Shown piece after piece: positions 16,400 to 24,749 of a DNA stretch of 64,000 nt (position 1 is the stretch's first letter; every line of letters begins with the position of its first letter). This stretch comes from Amycolatopsis umgeniensis (GTDB taxonomy: Bacteria > Actinomycetota > Actinomycetes > Mycobacteriales > Pseudonocardiaceae). The notes under the pieces are model-generated. The model had not been told where the DNA came from and ran no database searches. It saw nothing but the letters and a program-made list of their open reading frames with translations. Made by a program: the position numbers and the translations under genes. The stretch lies in assembly GCF_014205155.1 (NCBI RefSeq), contig NZ_JACHMX010000001.1, positions 248,001 to 312,000 on the forward strand, read 5' to 3'.

Positions 16400-17704
16400 G
16401 TGAGTTCCACCGCCTGGTTCACCCACGACCGGTTCGGGATGTTCGTCCACTGGGGACTGTATTCACTCGCCGCGCGGCACGAATGGGTGCAGAACCGCGA
16501 AAAGCTGACCGACGAGCAGTACCGCGTCTACTTCGACCACTTCGAACCGGACAAGTACGACCCGCGTTCCTGGGCTCGAGCCGCGAAGAACGCGGGCATG
16601 ACCTACGTCGTGCTCACCACCAAGCACCACGACGGTTTCTGCCTGTGGGACAGCGACCTCACCGACTTCAAGGTGACGAACACGCCGTACGGCAAGGATC
16701 TGCTGGGTCCGTTCGTCGAAGCCTGCCGCGAAGAAGGCCTCAAGGTCGGCTTCTACCACTCGCTGATCGACTGGCACCATCCCGCGTTCCCCGTCGACGG
16801 CACCCATCCCCGCCGTGACGACCAGGAGTACATCGCGGCGCACCAGTACGCCGACATCGCCGAGTACCAGCTCTATCTGCACGGTCAGGTCCGCGAGCTG
16901 CTCACCCGCTTCGGCACGATCGACTATCTGTTCTTCGACTTCTCCTACAAGGGCCGCAAGGAATGGTGGGGCGGCAAGGGACCGGACGACTGGGACTCCC
17001 CCGGCCTGCTCGAAATGGTCCGCGAACTGCAGCCCGGCATCCTGGTCAACGACCGCACCGGCATCCCCGGCGACTTCATCACCCCGGAGCAGTACCAGCC
17101 GTCCGGGCCGATGACCCGCGACGGTGTCCCGGTGGTGTGGGAGGCGTGCCAGACGCTCAACGGCAGCTGGGGTTACGACCGCGACAACCTCGACTACAAG
17201 AGCCCCGAGCTGCTCATCCGGATGCTCGTCGACGGCGTGTCCAAGGACGGCAACCTGCTGCTCAACGTCGGGCCGAACGGCCGGGGCGAGATCGACCCGC
17301 GGGCGCACGAAGTACTCGCCGAACTCGGCCGCTGGATGGACCGGCACGAACGTTCCATCCGCGGTTGCGGCCCCGCCGAGTTCACCCCGCCCGCCGACGG
17401 CCGCTACACCCAGCGCGGAAACCGGCTCTACCTGCATCTCTTCAGCTGGCCGATGAACCACGTCCACCTGCCCGGCCTCGCCGGACGGGTGCGCTACGCC
17501 CAGTTGCTCGACGACGCTTCGGAAATCCGGGTGGTGCACACGGATCCGCGGCAGACCGCACAGAACACCCAGATGGGCGCGCTGCCCGAAGGCACGCTCA
17601 CCCTCAAGCTCCCGATCCGGAAACCGGACACCCCGGTCCCGGTGATCGAACTGTTCCTGAACACAGAGAGCCCCGCCGCCGCGGAAACCCTCCCCACCGA
17701 TTGA
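16400..17704 (+). CDS. GH29 alpha-L-fucosidase, intracellular
   Basis: This 434-aa glycoside hydrolase family 29 enzyme releases terminal alpha-L-fucose. Family blocks are clear: RFGMFVHWGLYSL, GMTYVVLTTKHHDGFCLWDS, KVGFYHSLIDWHHP, the nucleophile strand IDYLFFDFSYKG (Asp in FFDF), and DGNLLLNVGPNGRGEI. There is no signal peptide, so it acts on imported oligosaccharides inside the cell. It starts with GTG preceded by AAGGAG (16384-16389). Its position between the importer and the PL6 lyase indicates a fucose-decorated substrate. Some GH29 members accept other 6-deoxy sugars, so strict fucose specificity is not proven. Confidence 0.9.
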   Translation: MSSTAWFTHDRFGMFVHWGLYSLAARHEWVQNREKLTDEQYRVYFDHFEPDKYDPRSWARAAKNAGMTYVVLTTKHHDGFCLWDSDLTDFKVTNTPYGKDLLGPFVEACREEGLKVGFYHSLIDWHHPAFPVDGTHPRRDDQEYIAAHQYADIAEYQLYLHGQVRELLTRFGTIDYLFFDFSYKGRKEWWGGKGPDDWDSPGLLEMVRELQPGILVNDRTGIPGDFITPEQYQPSGPMTRDGVPVVWEACQTLNGSWGYDRDNLDYKSPELLIRMLVDGVSKDGNLLLNVGPNGRGEIDPRAHEVLAELGRWMDRHERSIRGCGPAEFTPPADGRYTQRGNRLYLHLFSWPMNHVHLPGLAGRVRYAQLLDDASEIRVVHTDPRQTAQNTQMGALPEGTLTLKLPIRKPDTPVPVIELFLNTESPAAAETLPTD

Positions 17705-17717
17705 GCACGGAGGCATC

Positions 17718-19160
17718 ATGGATCGCAGAAGGTTCCTCACCGGCGCCACTCTCGGCGCCGCGCTGGTCACCGTCCCCTGGGTCACCGCCGGTACGGCCTC
17801 GGCCAAGCCTCAGGGGCTGTGCGCGCTGAACGTCAGTTCGCTGACCGAACTGCAGAACGCCATCAACTCGGCCGCCGCCGGTGCCGTCATCACCCTGAAC
17901 AACGGCACCTACACCGTGCCCACGGGCAAGCCGATCAGCATCAAGGGCAGGCGCGGCACCAAGGACCAGCCGATCACCATCGTCGCCCAGTCCGTCGGCG
18001 GGGTGACCCTGAACGGTGAGCAGAGCTTCGTCTTCGACGACTCCACCGGCGTCACGATCAGCGGATTCAAGCTCCGGCAGAGCACCACGCTGGAGATCCC
18101 GCCGAACTGTTCCCGGATCCGCCTGACCCGCAACGATCTCCAGTTCGCCGACATCACGGACCTGCACTGGGTGATGGTCCGCGCCGACTACAGCAAGATC
18201 GACCGCAACCACTTCCACCACAAGACGACGCTCGGCGTCATGCTCTGCATCGAGGGCGCGGACGAAGACAAGATGGCGGTGGGCGTCCACGTCTTGCGGA
18301 ACTACTTCTCCGACCACACCTTCGCCGGGGACAACGGTGGCGAGCCGATCCGGCTGGGCGTCAGCCCGCGTGCGCTGAGCACCGCCGGCGCCACGGTGGA
18401 GTACAACCTGTTCGAACGCGCGAACGGCGACCCGGAGGCGATCTCGGTCAAGTCGTCGGGCAACTTCATCCGCAACAACACCATCCGGAACAGCCTGGGC
18501 GGCATTGTGCTGCGCCACGGGAACAAGACCGTCGTCGAATCCAACTTCATCATCGGCGGCAAGGAAGGCATCCGGATCTACGGCAACGACCACAAGATCC
18601 TCAACAACTACGTCGCCGGGCTGTCCAGCAACGCGCTGGTCATCGGCAGCGGCTCCGTCCGGGACCACTTCCCGGGTGAATCGAAGGAATCGCGGCGCGG
18701 CAACGACGCGGCGGACCGCGTGCTCATCGCGCACAACACGCTGCTGAACAACAACAGTACGCTCTCCGGCGAGACCAAACGGACGATCGAACCGCGCGAC
18801 TGCACGATCTCGGACAACCTCTTCGTCGGCAGCAACGGCGACCTGGTCTCGATGAGCACCACGGGCAACTTCACCTGGTCCGGCAACATCCTGTGGGGTT
18901 CGGGCGGGAACGGGAACATCCCGGCGGGCACTTTCCAGCGGGTCGACCCGAAGCTCGTGCAGGCGTCGGACGGGGTCTCGCGCCTCGCCTCGAACAGCCC
19001 CGCGATCAACGCGGCGACCCTGTCGACCGCCCCGGTCACGGTGGACATCGACGGTCAGGCCCGCGGCAGCCAGCGCGACGTCGGGGCCGACGAGTACTCG
19101 ACGGCCGCCATCGCCAACCGGCCGCTCACCACCGCGGACGTCGGCCCCGCCGCTCCGTAG
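17718..19160 (+). CDS. Tat-exported polysaccharide lyase family 6 (chondroitinase B / alginate lyase type)
   Basis: This 480-aa right-handed beta-helix lyase cleaves uronate polymers by beta-elimination. The N-terminus MDRRRFLTGATLG is a twin-arginine signal. The PL6 catalytic set is present with exact spacing: Ca-binding Glu240, catalytic Lys245 (AISVKSS) and Arg266 (VLRHGN). The five-residue and 21-residue gaps equal those of chondroitinase B (Glu245, Lys250, Arg271). Parallel repeats of asparagine-rich rungs fill residues 100-420. The protein would act outside the cell on alginate-, dermatan- or chondroitin-like chains and feed the importer. It follows the fucosidase after 13 bases with a CGGAGG ribosome site, and a terminator lies just after it. 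Confidence 0.88.
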   Translation: MDRRRFLTGATLGAALVTVPWVTAGTASAKPQGLCALNVSSLTELQNAINSAAAGAVITLNNGTYTVPTGKPISIKGRRGTKDQPITIVAQSVGGVTLNGEQSFVFDDSTGVTISGFKLRQSTTLEIPPNCSRIRLTRNDLQFADITDLHWVMVRADYSKIDRNHFHHKTTLGVMLCIEGADEDKMAVGVHVLRNYFSDHTFAGDNGGEPIRLGVSPRALSTAGATVEYNLFERANGDPEAISVKSSGNFIRNNTIRNSLGGIVLRHGNKTVVESNFIIGGKEGIRIYGNDHKILNNYVAGLSSNALVIGSGSVRDHFPGESKESRRGNDAADRVLIAHNTLLNNNSTLSGETKRTIEPRDCTISDNLFVGSNGDLVSMSTTGNFTWSGNILWGSGGNGNIPAGTFQRVDPKLVQASDGVSRLASNSPAINAATLSTAPVTVDIDGQARGSQRDVGADEYSTAAIANRPLTTADVGPAAP

Positions 19161-19169
19161 CGAAAACCC

Positions 19170-19207
19170 GGGCTCACGCCGGCGGCCGTCCTCGCCGGCG
19201 TGAGCCC
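19170..19207 (+). terminator. Strong hairpin between the PL6 gene and the LacI gene
   Basis: A perfect 15-bp stem (19170-19184 with 19193-19207) with an 8-base loop follows the PL6 stop by nine bases. It should separate the importer/enzyme transcript from the regulator transcript, or attenuate read-through into it. Confidence 0.8.
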
Positions 19208-19227
19208 GTACCACCCGAGGAGGAGCC

Positions 19228-20265
19228 ATGCCGCAGCGCGCCGCGGGTTCTGTCACCCTGGCCGACGTCGCCCGTGAGGCGGGAGTATCGCTCGCGACGG
19301 CGTCGCGAGCGCTCAACGGCGGGACCAGACAGGTCTCCGGGGACCTGCGGAAATCGGTGCTGCAGGCCGCGGAACGCTTGCAGTACACGGCGAACGTACC
19401 CGCCCAGGCGATGGCCCGCGGCCGCGGCAACGTCGTCGGACTGCTGGTGCACGACATCGTCGACCCCTATTTCTCCTCGATCGCGTCCGGGGTCATGCGT
19501 GTGGCCGCCCGACACGGTCTGACGGTCACCATCGCTAGTACGGAGAACCATCCCGAGAAGGAACTCGAGTACGTCACGACGTTGCGCGGTCAGCGGGCCA
19601 GAGCGGTCATTCTGGCTGGTTCGCGCAACGAGGACGATGCCCTGCAACGGAATCTGACGAACGAACTCAAAGCGTTCGAAGCCGCCGATGGCCAGGTCGT
19701 GGTGATCGGACAGCGCAAGCTCCCGTTCGACACCGTCATGCTGGAGAACCGCGCTGGAGCGGCGGATCTGGCTGAGCGACTCGTCTTGCTCGGACACCGC
19801 GACTTCCTCGTCCTCGCCGGGCCGCCCGGCCTGATGACCTCGCGGGATCGCGTCCTGGGTTTCCGTGACGGCCTCACCCGACAAGGCATCGCGCTGCCCG
19901 AGAACCATGTGCTGCGTGCGGAGTTCACCCGTGACGGCGGCTACGCGGCGATGGTGCGGGCGATCGAGAACGGCTTCCGCGGTTGCGTGTTCGCGGTCAA
20001 CGACGTGATGGCCGTCGGCGCGATGGCCGCCTGCCGCGACCGCGGTCTGCTGGTCCCCACGCAAATCGCGATCGCGGGATTCGACGACATCATCACGTTG
20101 CGCGACATAAGGCCTTCGCTGTCCACCGTGCGCGTGCCGATCGAGCGGATGGGCGAGCAAGCCCTCGACTTCATCCTCGCCGACCGCGCGGACAGCCCCC
20201 GCGTCAAGCCGATCACCGGCGAGGTCGTGCTGCGGGAAAGCACTCAACCGTTGGAGGGAAAATGA
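19228..20265 (+). CDS. LacI-family transcriptional regulator of the polysaccharide locus
   Basis: This 345-aa repressor has the LacI helix-turn-helix (VTLADVAREAGVSLATASRALNGG, residues 9-32), the hinge helix and a sugar-binding core (VVGLLVHDIVDPYFSSIASGV onward). The ATG follows GAGGAGGAG. Its placement inside the locus and the LacI-type operator at 13169-13182 suggest that it controls importer, fucosidase and lyase expression, relieved by a breakdown sugar. It overlaps the following isomerase-like gene by four bases. Confidence 0.9.
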   Translation: MPQRAAGSVTLADVAREAGVSLATASRALNGGTRQVSGDLRKSVLQAAERLQYTANVPAQAMARGRGNVVGLLVHDIVDPYFSSIASGVMRVAARHGLTVTIASTENHPEKELEYVTTLRGQRARAVILAGSRNEDDALQRNLTNELKAFEAADGQVVVIGQRKLPFDTVMLENRAGAADLAERLVLLGHRDFLVLAGPPGLMTSRDRVLGFRDGLTRQGIALPENHVLRAEFTRDGGYAAMVRAIENGFRGCVFAVNDVMAVGAMAACRDRGLLVPTQIAIAGFDDIITLRDIRPSLSTVRVPIERMGEQALDFILADRADSPRVKPITGEVVLRESTQPLEGK

Positions 20266-21023
20266 TCCGCCCGGGACTGTGTTCGGTGACGCTGCGGCGG
20301 CTGGACGCCGACGAGGTCGCCCGCCGTGCCGAGGAAGCGGGCCTGCAGGTGATCGAGTGGGGCGCCGACGTCCACGTCCGCCCTGGCGACGACTGGGCGG
20401 CCGACCGCGCGTGCGAAGCCATGGACCGGCATGGTCTGACCTGTGATTCCTACGGATCCTACTTTCGCGCCACCCCGATGGAGACCGGGAAGTTCGGCGA
20501 CATCGCCGCCACCGCGGCCCGGCTCGGCGCGTCGAGGATCCGGGTGTGGGCGGGCAAAGCGGGCTCGGCGGACGTCGACCCCGAAGAGCGTGAGCAGGTC
20601 GTCGCCGGTCTGCGCAAGGCCGCCGACGACGCGGGCGAACACGGTCTGGAAGTCGCGCTGGAGTTCCACGGCGGGACACTGACCGACACCGCCGAATCGA
20701 CAGTCCAGCTGCTGGAGGAGGTCGGCCGCGACAACCTCGGGACCTATTGGCAGCCGCCGCAGGATCTTCCGGACGAGCGGACGCTGGCGGGGCTGGAACT
20801 GGTCCTCGACCGGGTTCGCGCGGTGCACGTGTTCTCGTGGTGGCCCAGCAACGAGCGGCACCCGCTGACCGCACGGACAGAGCTGTGGACGCGGGCGTTC
20901 GAGCTGCTCGCGAAGACCGGGCGGCCTCTCGACGCGTTGCTGGAGTTCGTCCCGGACAACGATCCGGAACTCCTCCCCGGCGAGGCCGACTCCCTGCGCA
21001 AGCTGATCGAGGCGGGCGCGTGA
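20262..21023 (+). CDS. Sugar phosphate isomerase/epimerase-like TIM-barrel protein
   Basis: This 253-aa protein has the xylose-isomerase-like TIM barrel (AP endonuclease 2 superfamily). It begins PGLCSVTLRRLDADEVARRAEEAGLQVIEWGADVHV, with later strands SRIRVWAGKAGS, GLEVALEFHGGTLTDT (likely metal-binding Glu and His) and VRAVHVFSWWP. These proteins isomerise or epimerise sugars or inositols. The exact substrate cannot be read from sequence. The ATG overlaps the LacI stop (ATGA) and its stop overlaps the SGNH hydrolase start, so all three are co-translated. Confidence 0.8.
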   Translation: MIRPGLCSVTLRRLDADEVARRAEEAGLQVIEWGADVHVRPGDDWAADRACEAMDRHGLTCDSYGSYFRATPMETGKFGDIAATAARLGASRIRVWAGKAGSADVDPEEREQVVAGLRKAADDAGEHGLEVALEFHGGTLTDTAESTVQLLEEVGRDNLGTYWQPPQDLPDERTLAGLELVLDRVRAVHVFSWWPSNERHPLTARTELWTRAFELLAKTGRPLDALLEFVPDNDPELLPGEADSLRKLIEAGA

Positions 21024-21640
21024 GGTTCACCGAAGCCGACAGGCTGCTGTTCGCGGGCGACTCGATCACCGACTCCAGCCGCGATCGCACGGATCCCGCG
21101 TCACTGGGCAAGGGGTACGTCCGGCAGATCGCCGACCTCCTGCCCAGCGGGCCCGAAGTGATCAACAAGGGGCTCAACGGCAACCGGATCTACGATCTGG
21201 AAGCCCGCTGGACCACCGACGTCCTCGCGATGCGCCCCACCGTGCTGACCGTGAAAATCGGCATCAACGACACTTGGCGGACCTTCGACCGCGGCCTGCC
21301 GAGCCCGATCGGGAAGTTCCGCGGTGCCTACCGCAGGCTGCTGTCCGGCGCGCGGCAGCATCTGCCTGCCGAGTTGTACGTGATCACGCCGTTCCTGCTG
21401 CCGGTGGAGCCGGAACAGCACGACTGGATCGCCGATCTGGCGCCCCGCGTCGAAGTCGCACTCGACGTGGCGGCCGAGTTCGGCGCGCGCCCGGTCCGCG
21501 CGGATCTGTTCATGCCTCGGGCCGCCGAAGAACACGGGGCGGCGACGCTGGCCCCGGACGGCGTCCACCCCAGCCCGCTCGGCCACCGGTTGCTCGCCGA
21601 GGCGTGGCTCGCGGCGGTCGAGGAGGCCCCGCGTCCTTAG
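21020..21640 (+). CDS. SGNH/GDSL hydrolase
   Basis: This 206-aa esterase of the SGNH family has block I RLLFAGDSITDSSRD (nucleophile Ser), the Gly strand NKGLNGNRIYDL, block III KIGINDTWR, and block V APDGVHPSPLGH (catalytic Asp/His). There is no signal peptide, so it is probably a cytoplasmic deacetylase removing O-acetyl groups from imported sugars. It starts with GTG overlapping the previous stop by four bases and is the last gene of the LacI operon. Confidence 0.88.
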   Translation: MRFTEADRLLFAGDSITDSSRDRTDPASLGKGYVRQIADLLPSGPEVINKGLNGNRIYDLEARWTTDVLAMRPTVLTVKIGINDTWRTFDRGLPSPIGKFRGAYRRLLSGARQHLPAELYVITPFLLPVEPEQHDWIADLAPRVEVALDVAAEFGARPVRADLFMPRAAEEHGAATLAPDGVHPSPLGHRLLAEAWLAAVEEAPRP

Positions 21641-21656
21641 CGGATACAGTTGCGTC

Positions 21657-22958
21657 GTGAACCGGGATGCCATCATTGCCGGGCGCTACCGGCTCGAGCG
21701 CAAGGTCGGCCGCGGCTCGATGGGCATCGTGTGGCAGGCGCGCGACGAACGGCTCGGCCGGACGGTCGCTGTCAAGCAGCTACTACCGGACAACTCGCCG
21801 GACGACGCGCCGTTCCGGTCGATCGTGCGCGCGATGCGGGAAGCCAGGGTCGCCGCACGGCTCAAGCATCCGCACGCCGTCACCGTGTACGACGTCGCCG
21901 AGCAGGATGGAACCCCGTTCCTGGTCATGGAGTTCCTGCCGTCGCGGCCGCTGACGGAACTCCTCGCGGACGACGGCCCGCTTCCCGCGGGCCGGGTGGC
22001 GGAACTCGGCGCGCAGGTCGCCTCGGCGCTGGCCGCGGCCCACGCGGACGGGATCCTGCATCGGGACGTCACGCCCAACAACGTCCTGATCACCGAGGAC
22101 GGCCGGGCGAAGATCGCCGACTTCGGCCTGTCCCACGCCACGGGCGAAGGGACCATGACCGGCGGCGGCCTCGTCGTGGGCACTCCGGCGTTCCTCTCCC
22201 CCGAGGTCGCGGACGGCGAGGAACCCGGCTATCCGTCGGACGTCTTCTCCCTCGGTGCCACGCTCTACACCGTGCTGGAAGGCGCACCGCCCTTCGGCAC
22301 CGACGGCAACCAGATCGCGCTCCTCAAACGGGTCGCCCGCGGCGAGATCATCGCGCCGCGCACCACCGGCCCGCTCACGGACGTCCTGCTGCGGCTGCTC
22401 CGGCGCGATCCCGTCGAGCGGCCGGACATGGCCGAGGCCGAGCGGATGCTCAGCGCGGTCGCCGACGGCCGTCCGGCGATCCTGTCCGGCACGAAACGAC
22501 TTCCCACCCCCACCCGCCGTTCGCGGCTGCCGTTCGCGATCGCGGGCGGTGCGGTGGTGGCGGGTGGTGTCCTGGCGGGGATCCTCCTGTTCGACGGCGA
22601 CACCCCCGACGCGCCGGCGGCGGCCCCACCCGCGAGCACCTCGGCGGAGAAACCGGTGTGCGAAGCGCGCTACGAGGTGACCAATCGCTGGCCCGGAGGC
22701 TCGGAGATCCGCGTGTCCGTGCGGAATTCCCAAGACTCCCGGCTCACCGGCTGGGAAGTGAGCTGGACCCTGCCGCCCGGCACCCGCATCGCCACTCTGT
22801 GGAACGGTTCCCTGGCACAGGAAGGCGACCGCGTGCGGGTGTCCGAACTCGACTGGAACGCCGTGCTGCCCGCCGGCGGGACGACGACCTTCGGTTTCAT
22901 CTCGACCACCGGCGACGACGGCGGGAACGCGCCTGTCGCGGTGTGCCGGAGTTCCTAG
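21657..22958 (+). CDS. Membrane Ser/Thr protein kinase with extracytoplasmic CBM2 module
   Basis: This 433-aa Hanks-type kinase has a glycine loop VGRGSMG, Lys40 in VAVKQLL, the catalytic loop HRDVTPNN (residues 135-142), DFG at 155-157 and an activation loop with TMTGGG. One transmembrane helix follows (about 291-312), then an outside domain (about 335-433) that matches carbohydrate-binding module family 2: CEARYEVTNRWPGG, LTGWEVSWTLPPGTRI, LWNGS and LPAGGTTTFGF, with paired end cysteines. The usual Lys two residues after the catalytic Asp is Thr here. The GTG start has a TACAGT box six bases before it and is leaderless. Its place next to the polysaccharide locus suggests sensing of bound polysaccharide. 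Confidence 0.88.
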   Translation: MNRDAIIAGRYRLERKVGRGSMGIVWQARDERLGRTVAVKQLLPDNSPDDAPFRSIVRAMREARVAARLKHPHAVTVYDVAEQDGTPFLVMEFLPSRPLTELLADDGPLPAGRVAELGAQVASALAAAHADGILHRDVTPNNVLITEDGRAKIADFGLSHATGEGTMTGGGLVVGTPAFLSPEVADGEEPGYPSDVFSLGATLYTVLEGAPPFGTDGNQIALLKRVARGEIIAPRTTGPLTDVLLRLLRRDPVERPDMAEAERMLSAVADGRPAILSGTKRLPTPTRRSRLPFAIAGGAVVAGGVLAGILLFDGDTPDAPAAAPPASTSAEKPVCEARYEVTNRWPGGSEIRVSVRNSQDSRLTGWEVSWTLPPGTRIATLWNGSLAQEGDRVRVSELDWNAVLPAGGTTTFGFISTTGDDGGNAPVAVCRSS

Positions 22959-22963
22959 CGCCT

Positions 22964-23025
22964 GCGTTTAGTCCTCTGAATGCGGTAGTTGCACGTGCAA
23001 CTACCGCATTCAGAGGACTAAACGC
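22964..23025. terminator. 62-bp perfect palindrome between convergent genes
   Basis: Arms 22964-22994 and 22995-23025 are perfectly complementary over 31 bp with no spacer. The right arm overlaps the last codons and stop of the convergent LacI gene. It probably acts as a bidirectional terminator; a full cruciform would be unusually stable. Confidence 0.75.
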
Positions 23026-24041
23026 GTCCTTGTCGATTCGCGCGCGTTCAGCCGCACGGGTACCTCGATGCGACGCGGCTCGTCCTCCGGAGTGACGCCC
23101 TCGATGAGGTCCATCAACGCCGTGGCCGCGCGTCCACCCACCTCACGCGGGTGGACGAACATCCCGGTCACCTGCGGCGAAGTGAGCCGAAGCGAACCGC
23201 TGTCCACCGCGCTGCAGATCCCGAGTTCGCCGGGTACCGCGAGGCGCCGTCGGCGAGCCTCGTGGAGAACGCCGAGGGCGAGGTTCTCCGACGTCGTGAA
23301 GACGGCGTCCGGGCACACTCTCCGGTCGAGCAGCCTGCCCAGGGCCTCCGCCGTGCCTTCGGTGGTCGGCGGTTCGTCGATCTCGGCCACCACCGGTTCC
23401 AGCCCCCGGTCTTCCACCCAGGCGGTGTACCCGGCGACGAGATCCGCCGCGTACGAGCGGCTGGTGTCGGTGGTGATCATCGCCGGACGCTCGTAACCGT
23501 TGTCCGCCAGGTGATCCAGCATCAACCGCGCCGCCGCGACCAGGTCGTTGTCGACGACGACCGGCACCGGGCACGGCGCCGCCAGCGGGCGGCCGGTGGT
23601 CACCAGTGGCCGATCCTGACACCAGCCGGTGGCGAAAAACGGCTCATCGCCGCGAGGGTCGACGAGGATCGCGCCATCGACGGCGAAAGCGTTCAGCCTG
23701 TCGAGATCCGCGTCCGACGGCGTCAGCAGCAGGGCGTACGACCGTTTCGACGCGGCTTCGGCCGCCCCGTTGAGGACCTCGAGGAAGTAGTCCGAATTGG
23801 GCACGAGCGCGCAAGCACTGCTCGCGTCGACCGAATTCGCGAGCTGGATCGCCAGGGTGCGGCTGCGCCGGGTGACCAGCTGCTGGGCGTGGACGCTGGC
23901 CTGGTAACCGAGTTCCGCCGCCGCCCGTGCGACGCGCCGCCTGGTGTCCTCGGAGATCCGGCCCTGCCCGCTGAGCACGTGGGACACGGTGGTGATCGAG
24001 ACACCCGCGGCGGCGGCGACGTCACGGATGGTCGGCGACAC
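23010..24041 (-). CDS. LacI-family transcriptional regulator
   Basis: This 343-aa protein has the LacI helix-turn-helix (TIRDVAAAAGVSITTVSHVLSGQGRISEDTRRRV) and a periplasmic-binding-like core ending RRIEVPVRLNARESTR. It starts with GTG directly after the stop of the upstream reductase gene (TGA then GTG with no gap), so the two are co-transcribed. No sugar gene is linked, so its ligand and targets are unknown. The stop codon lies within the perfect palindrome at 22964-23025. Confidence 0.88.
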   Translation of the reverse strand: MSPTIRDVAAAAGVSITTVSHVLSGQGRISEDTRRRVARAAAELGYQASVHAQQLVTRRSRTLAIQLANSVDASSACALVPNSDYFLEVLNGAAEAASKRSYALLLTPSDADLDRLNAFAVDGAILVDPRGDEPFFATGWCQDRPLVTTGRPLAAPCPVPVVVDNDLVAAARLMLDHLADNGYERPAMITTDTSRSYAADLVAGYTAWVEDRGLEPVVAEIDEPPTTEGTAEALGRLLDRRVCPDAVFTTSENLALGVLHEARRRRLAVPGELGICSAVDSGSLRLTSPQVTGMFVHPREVGGRAATALMDLIEGVTPEDEPRRIEVPVRLNARESTRTRLVL

Positions 24042-24686
24042 TCAGGCCTCCACGGGCGGTCCCCAAACGCGGTTCGGCCGGTCGGTGTCCAGCCGATAGT
24101 CGGTGACGTGGGCGTCGCCCAGCCTACGTCCGAGGTCGGCCGCGGCCTCCAGCGGCCGGGCGGGATCTCGCTCGACCTCGCCCCGGCTGTTGCCGACGCC
24201 GACCACGATCCCGGCGAGGTCCTGGCGCAGGTACCGGGTGAGTTCCTGGAACTGGGCTTCGAGGCCGAGCGTCGCGCCGCGATAGCTCTCCTCACAGGAG
24301 ATCAGCACCGCGGCGCGCTTGTTCATCAGCCCCGGCACGACCTCGGCGGTATGCGGCGAACTGCCGGAGGTGTAACAGAAAAGCCGGTCGAAGAAGGATT
24401 TGAGCCTGCCGGTCATGCCGTACCAGTGCAGCGGCGTCGCGTACACGATCGCGTCCGCCGGGAGCACGTGGTCGAACAGCAGGCGCTCGTAGCCGTCGCC
24501 GATCCCGCAGGACCGGTCGCTCAGCCGGCAACCGCGGCAATCCCCCAGCGGCGACTCGACGAAATCGGACAGGTGGACGAAGCCGACCGTGTGCCCGGCT
24601 TCCTCCGCTCCCTTCGCCAGAGACTGGGCGAGCGCCCAGGAGTTGCCCTCACGACGCGGGCTCGAATCGAGCACCAAGACCTTCAC
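24042..24686 (-). CDS. NAD(P)H-dependent FMN reductase / flavodoxin-like oxidoreductase
   Basis: This 214-aa flavoprotein has an N-terminal flavodoxin-type FMN loop (VKVLVLDSSPRREGNSWALA), an iron-sulfur-flavoprotein-like segment with DCRGCRLSDRSCG, and ATPLHWYGMTGRLKSFFDRL, typical of the NADPH-dependent FMN reductase family. The GTG at 24686 is chosen over an earlier start because the fold begins there. Its ribosome site GGGGAGAA lies at the foot of a long hairpin (24694-24737). It forms an operon with the downstream LacI gene. Substrate may be a quinone or nitro compound; this is not resolvable. Confidence 0.82.
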   Translation of the reverse strand: MKVLVLDSSPRREGNSWALAQSLAKGAEEAGHTVGFVHLSDFVESPLGDCRGCRLSDRSCGIGDGYERLLFDHVLPADAIVYATPLHWYGMTGRLKSFFDRLFCYTSGSSPHTAEVVPGLMNKRAAVLISCEESYRGATLGLEAQFQELTRYLRQDLAGIVVGVGNSRGEVERDPARPLEAAADLGRRLGDAHVTDYRLDTDRPNRVWGPPVEA

Positions 24687-24693
24687 ATGGTTC

Positions 24694-24737
24694 TCCCCGG
24701 AGAGACTGCAAAAACGCTTTTGCAGTCTCTCCGGGGA
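24694..24737 (-). terminator. 20-bp stem hairpin after the alpha/beta hydrolase gene, touching the reductase ribosome site
   Basis: A perfect 20-bp stem (24694-24713 with 24718-24737) with a 4-base loop starts 12 bases after the hydrolase stop on the minus strand. Its distal arm includes part of the Shine-Dalgarno sequence of the next gene, so read-through transcripts would have a masked ribosome site. Confidence 0.75.
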
Positions 24738-24749
24738 AGGTTTCACCTG

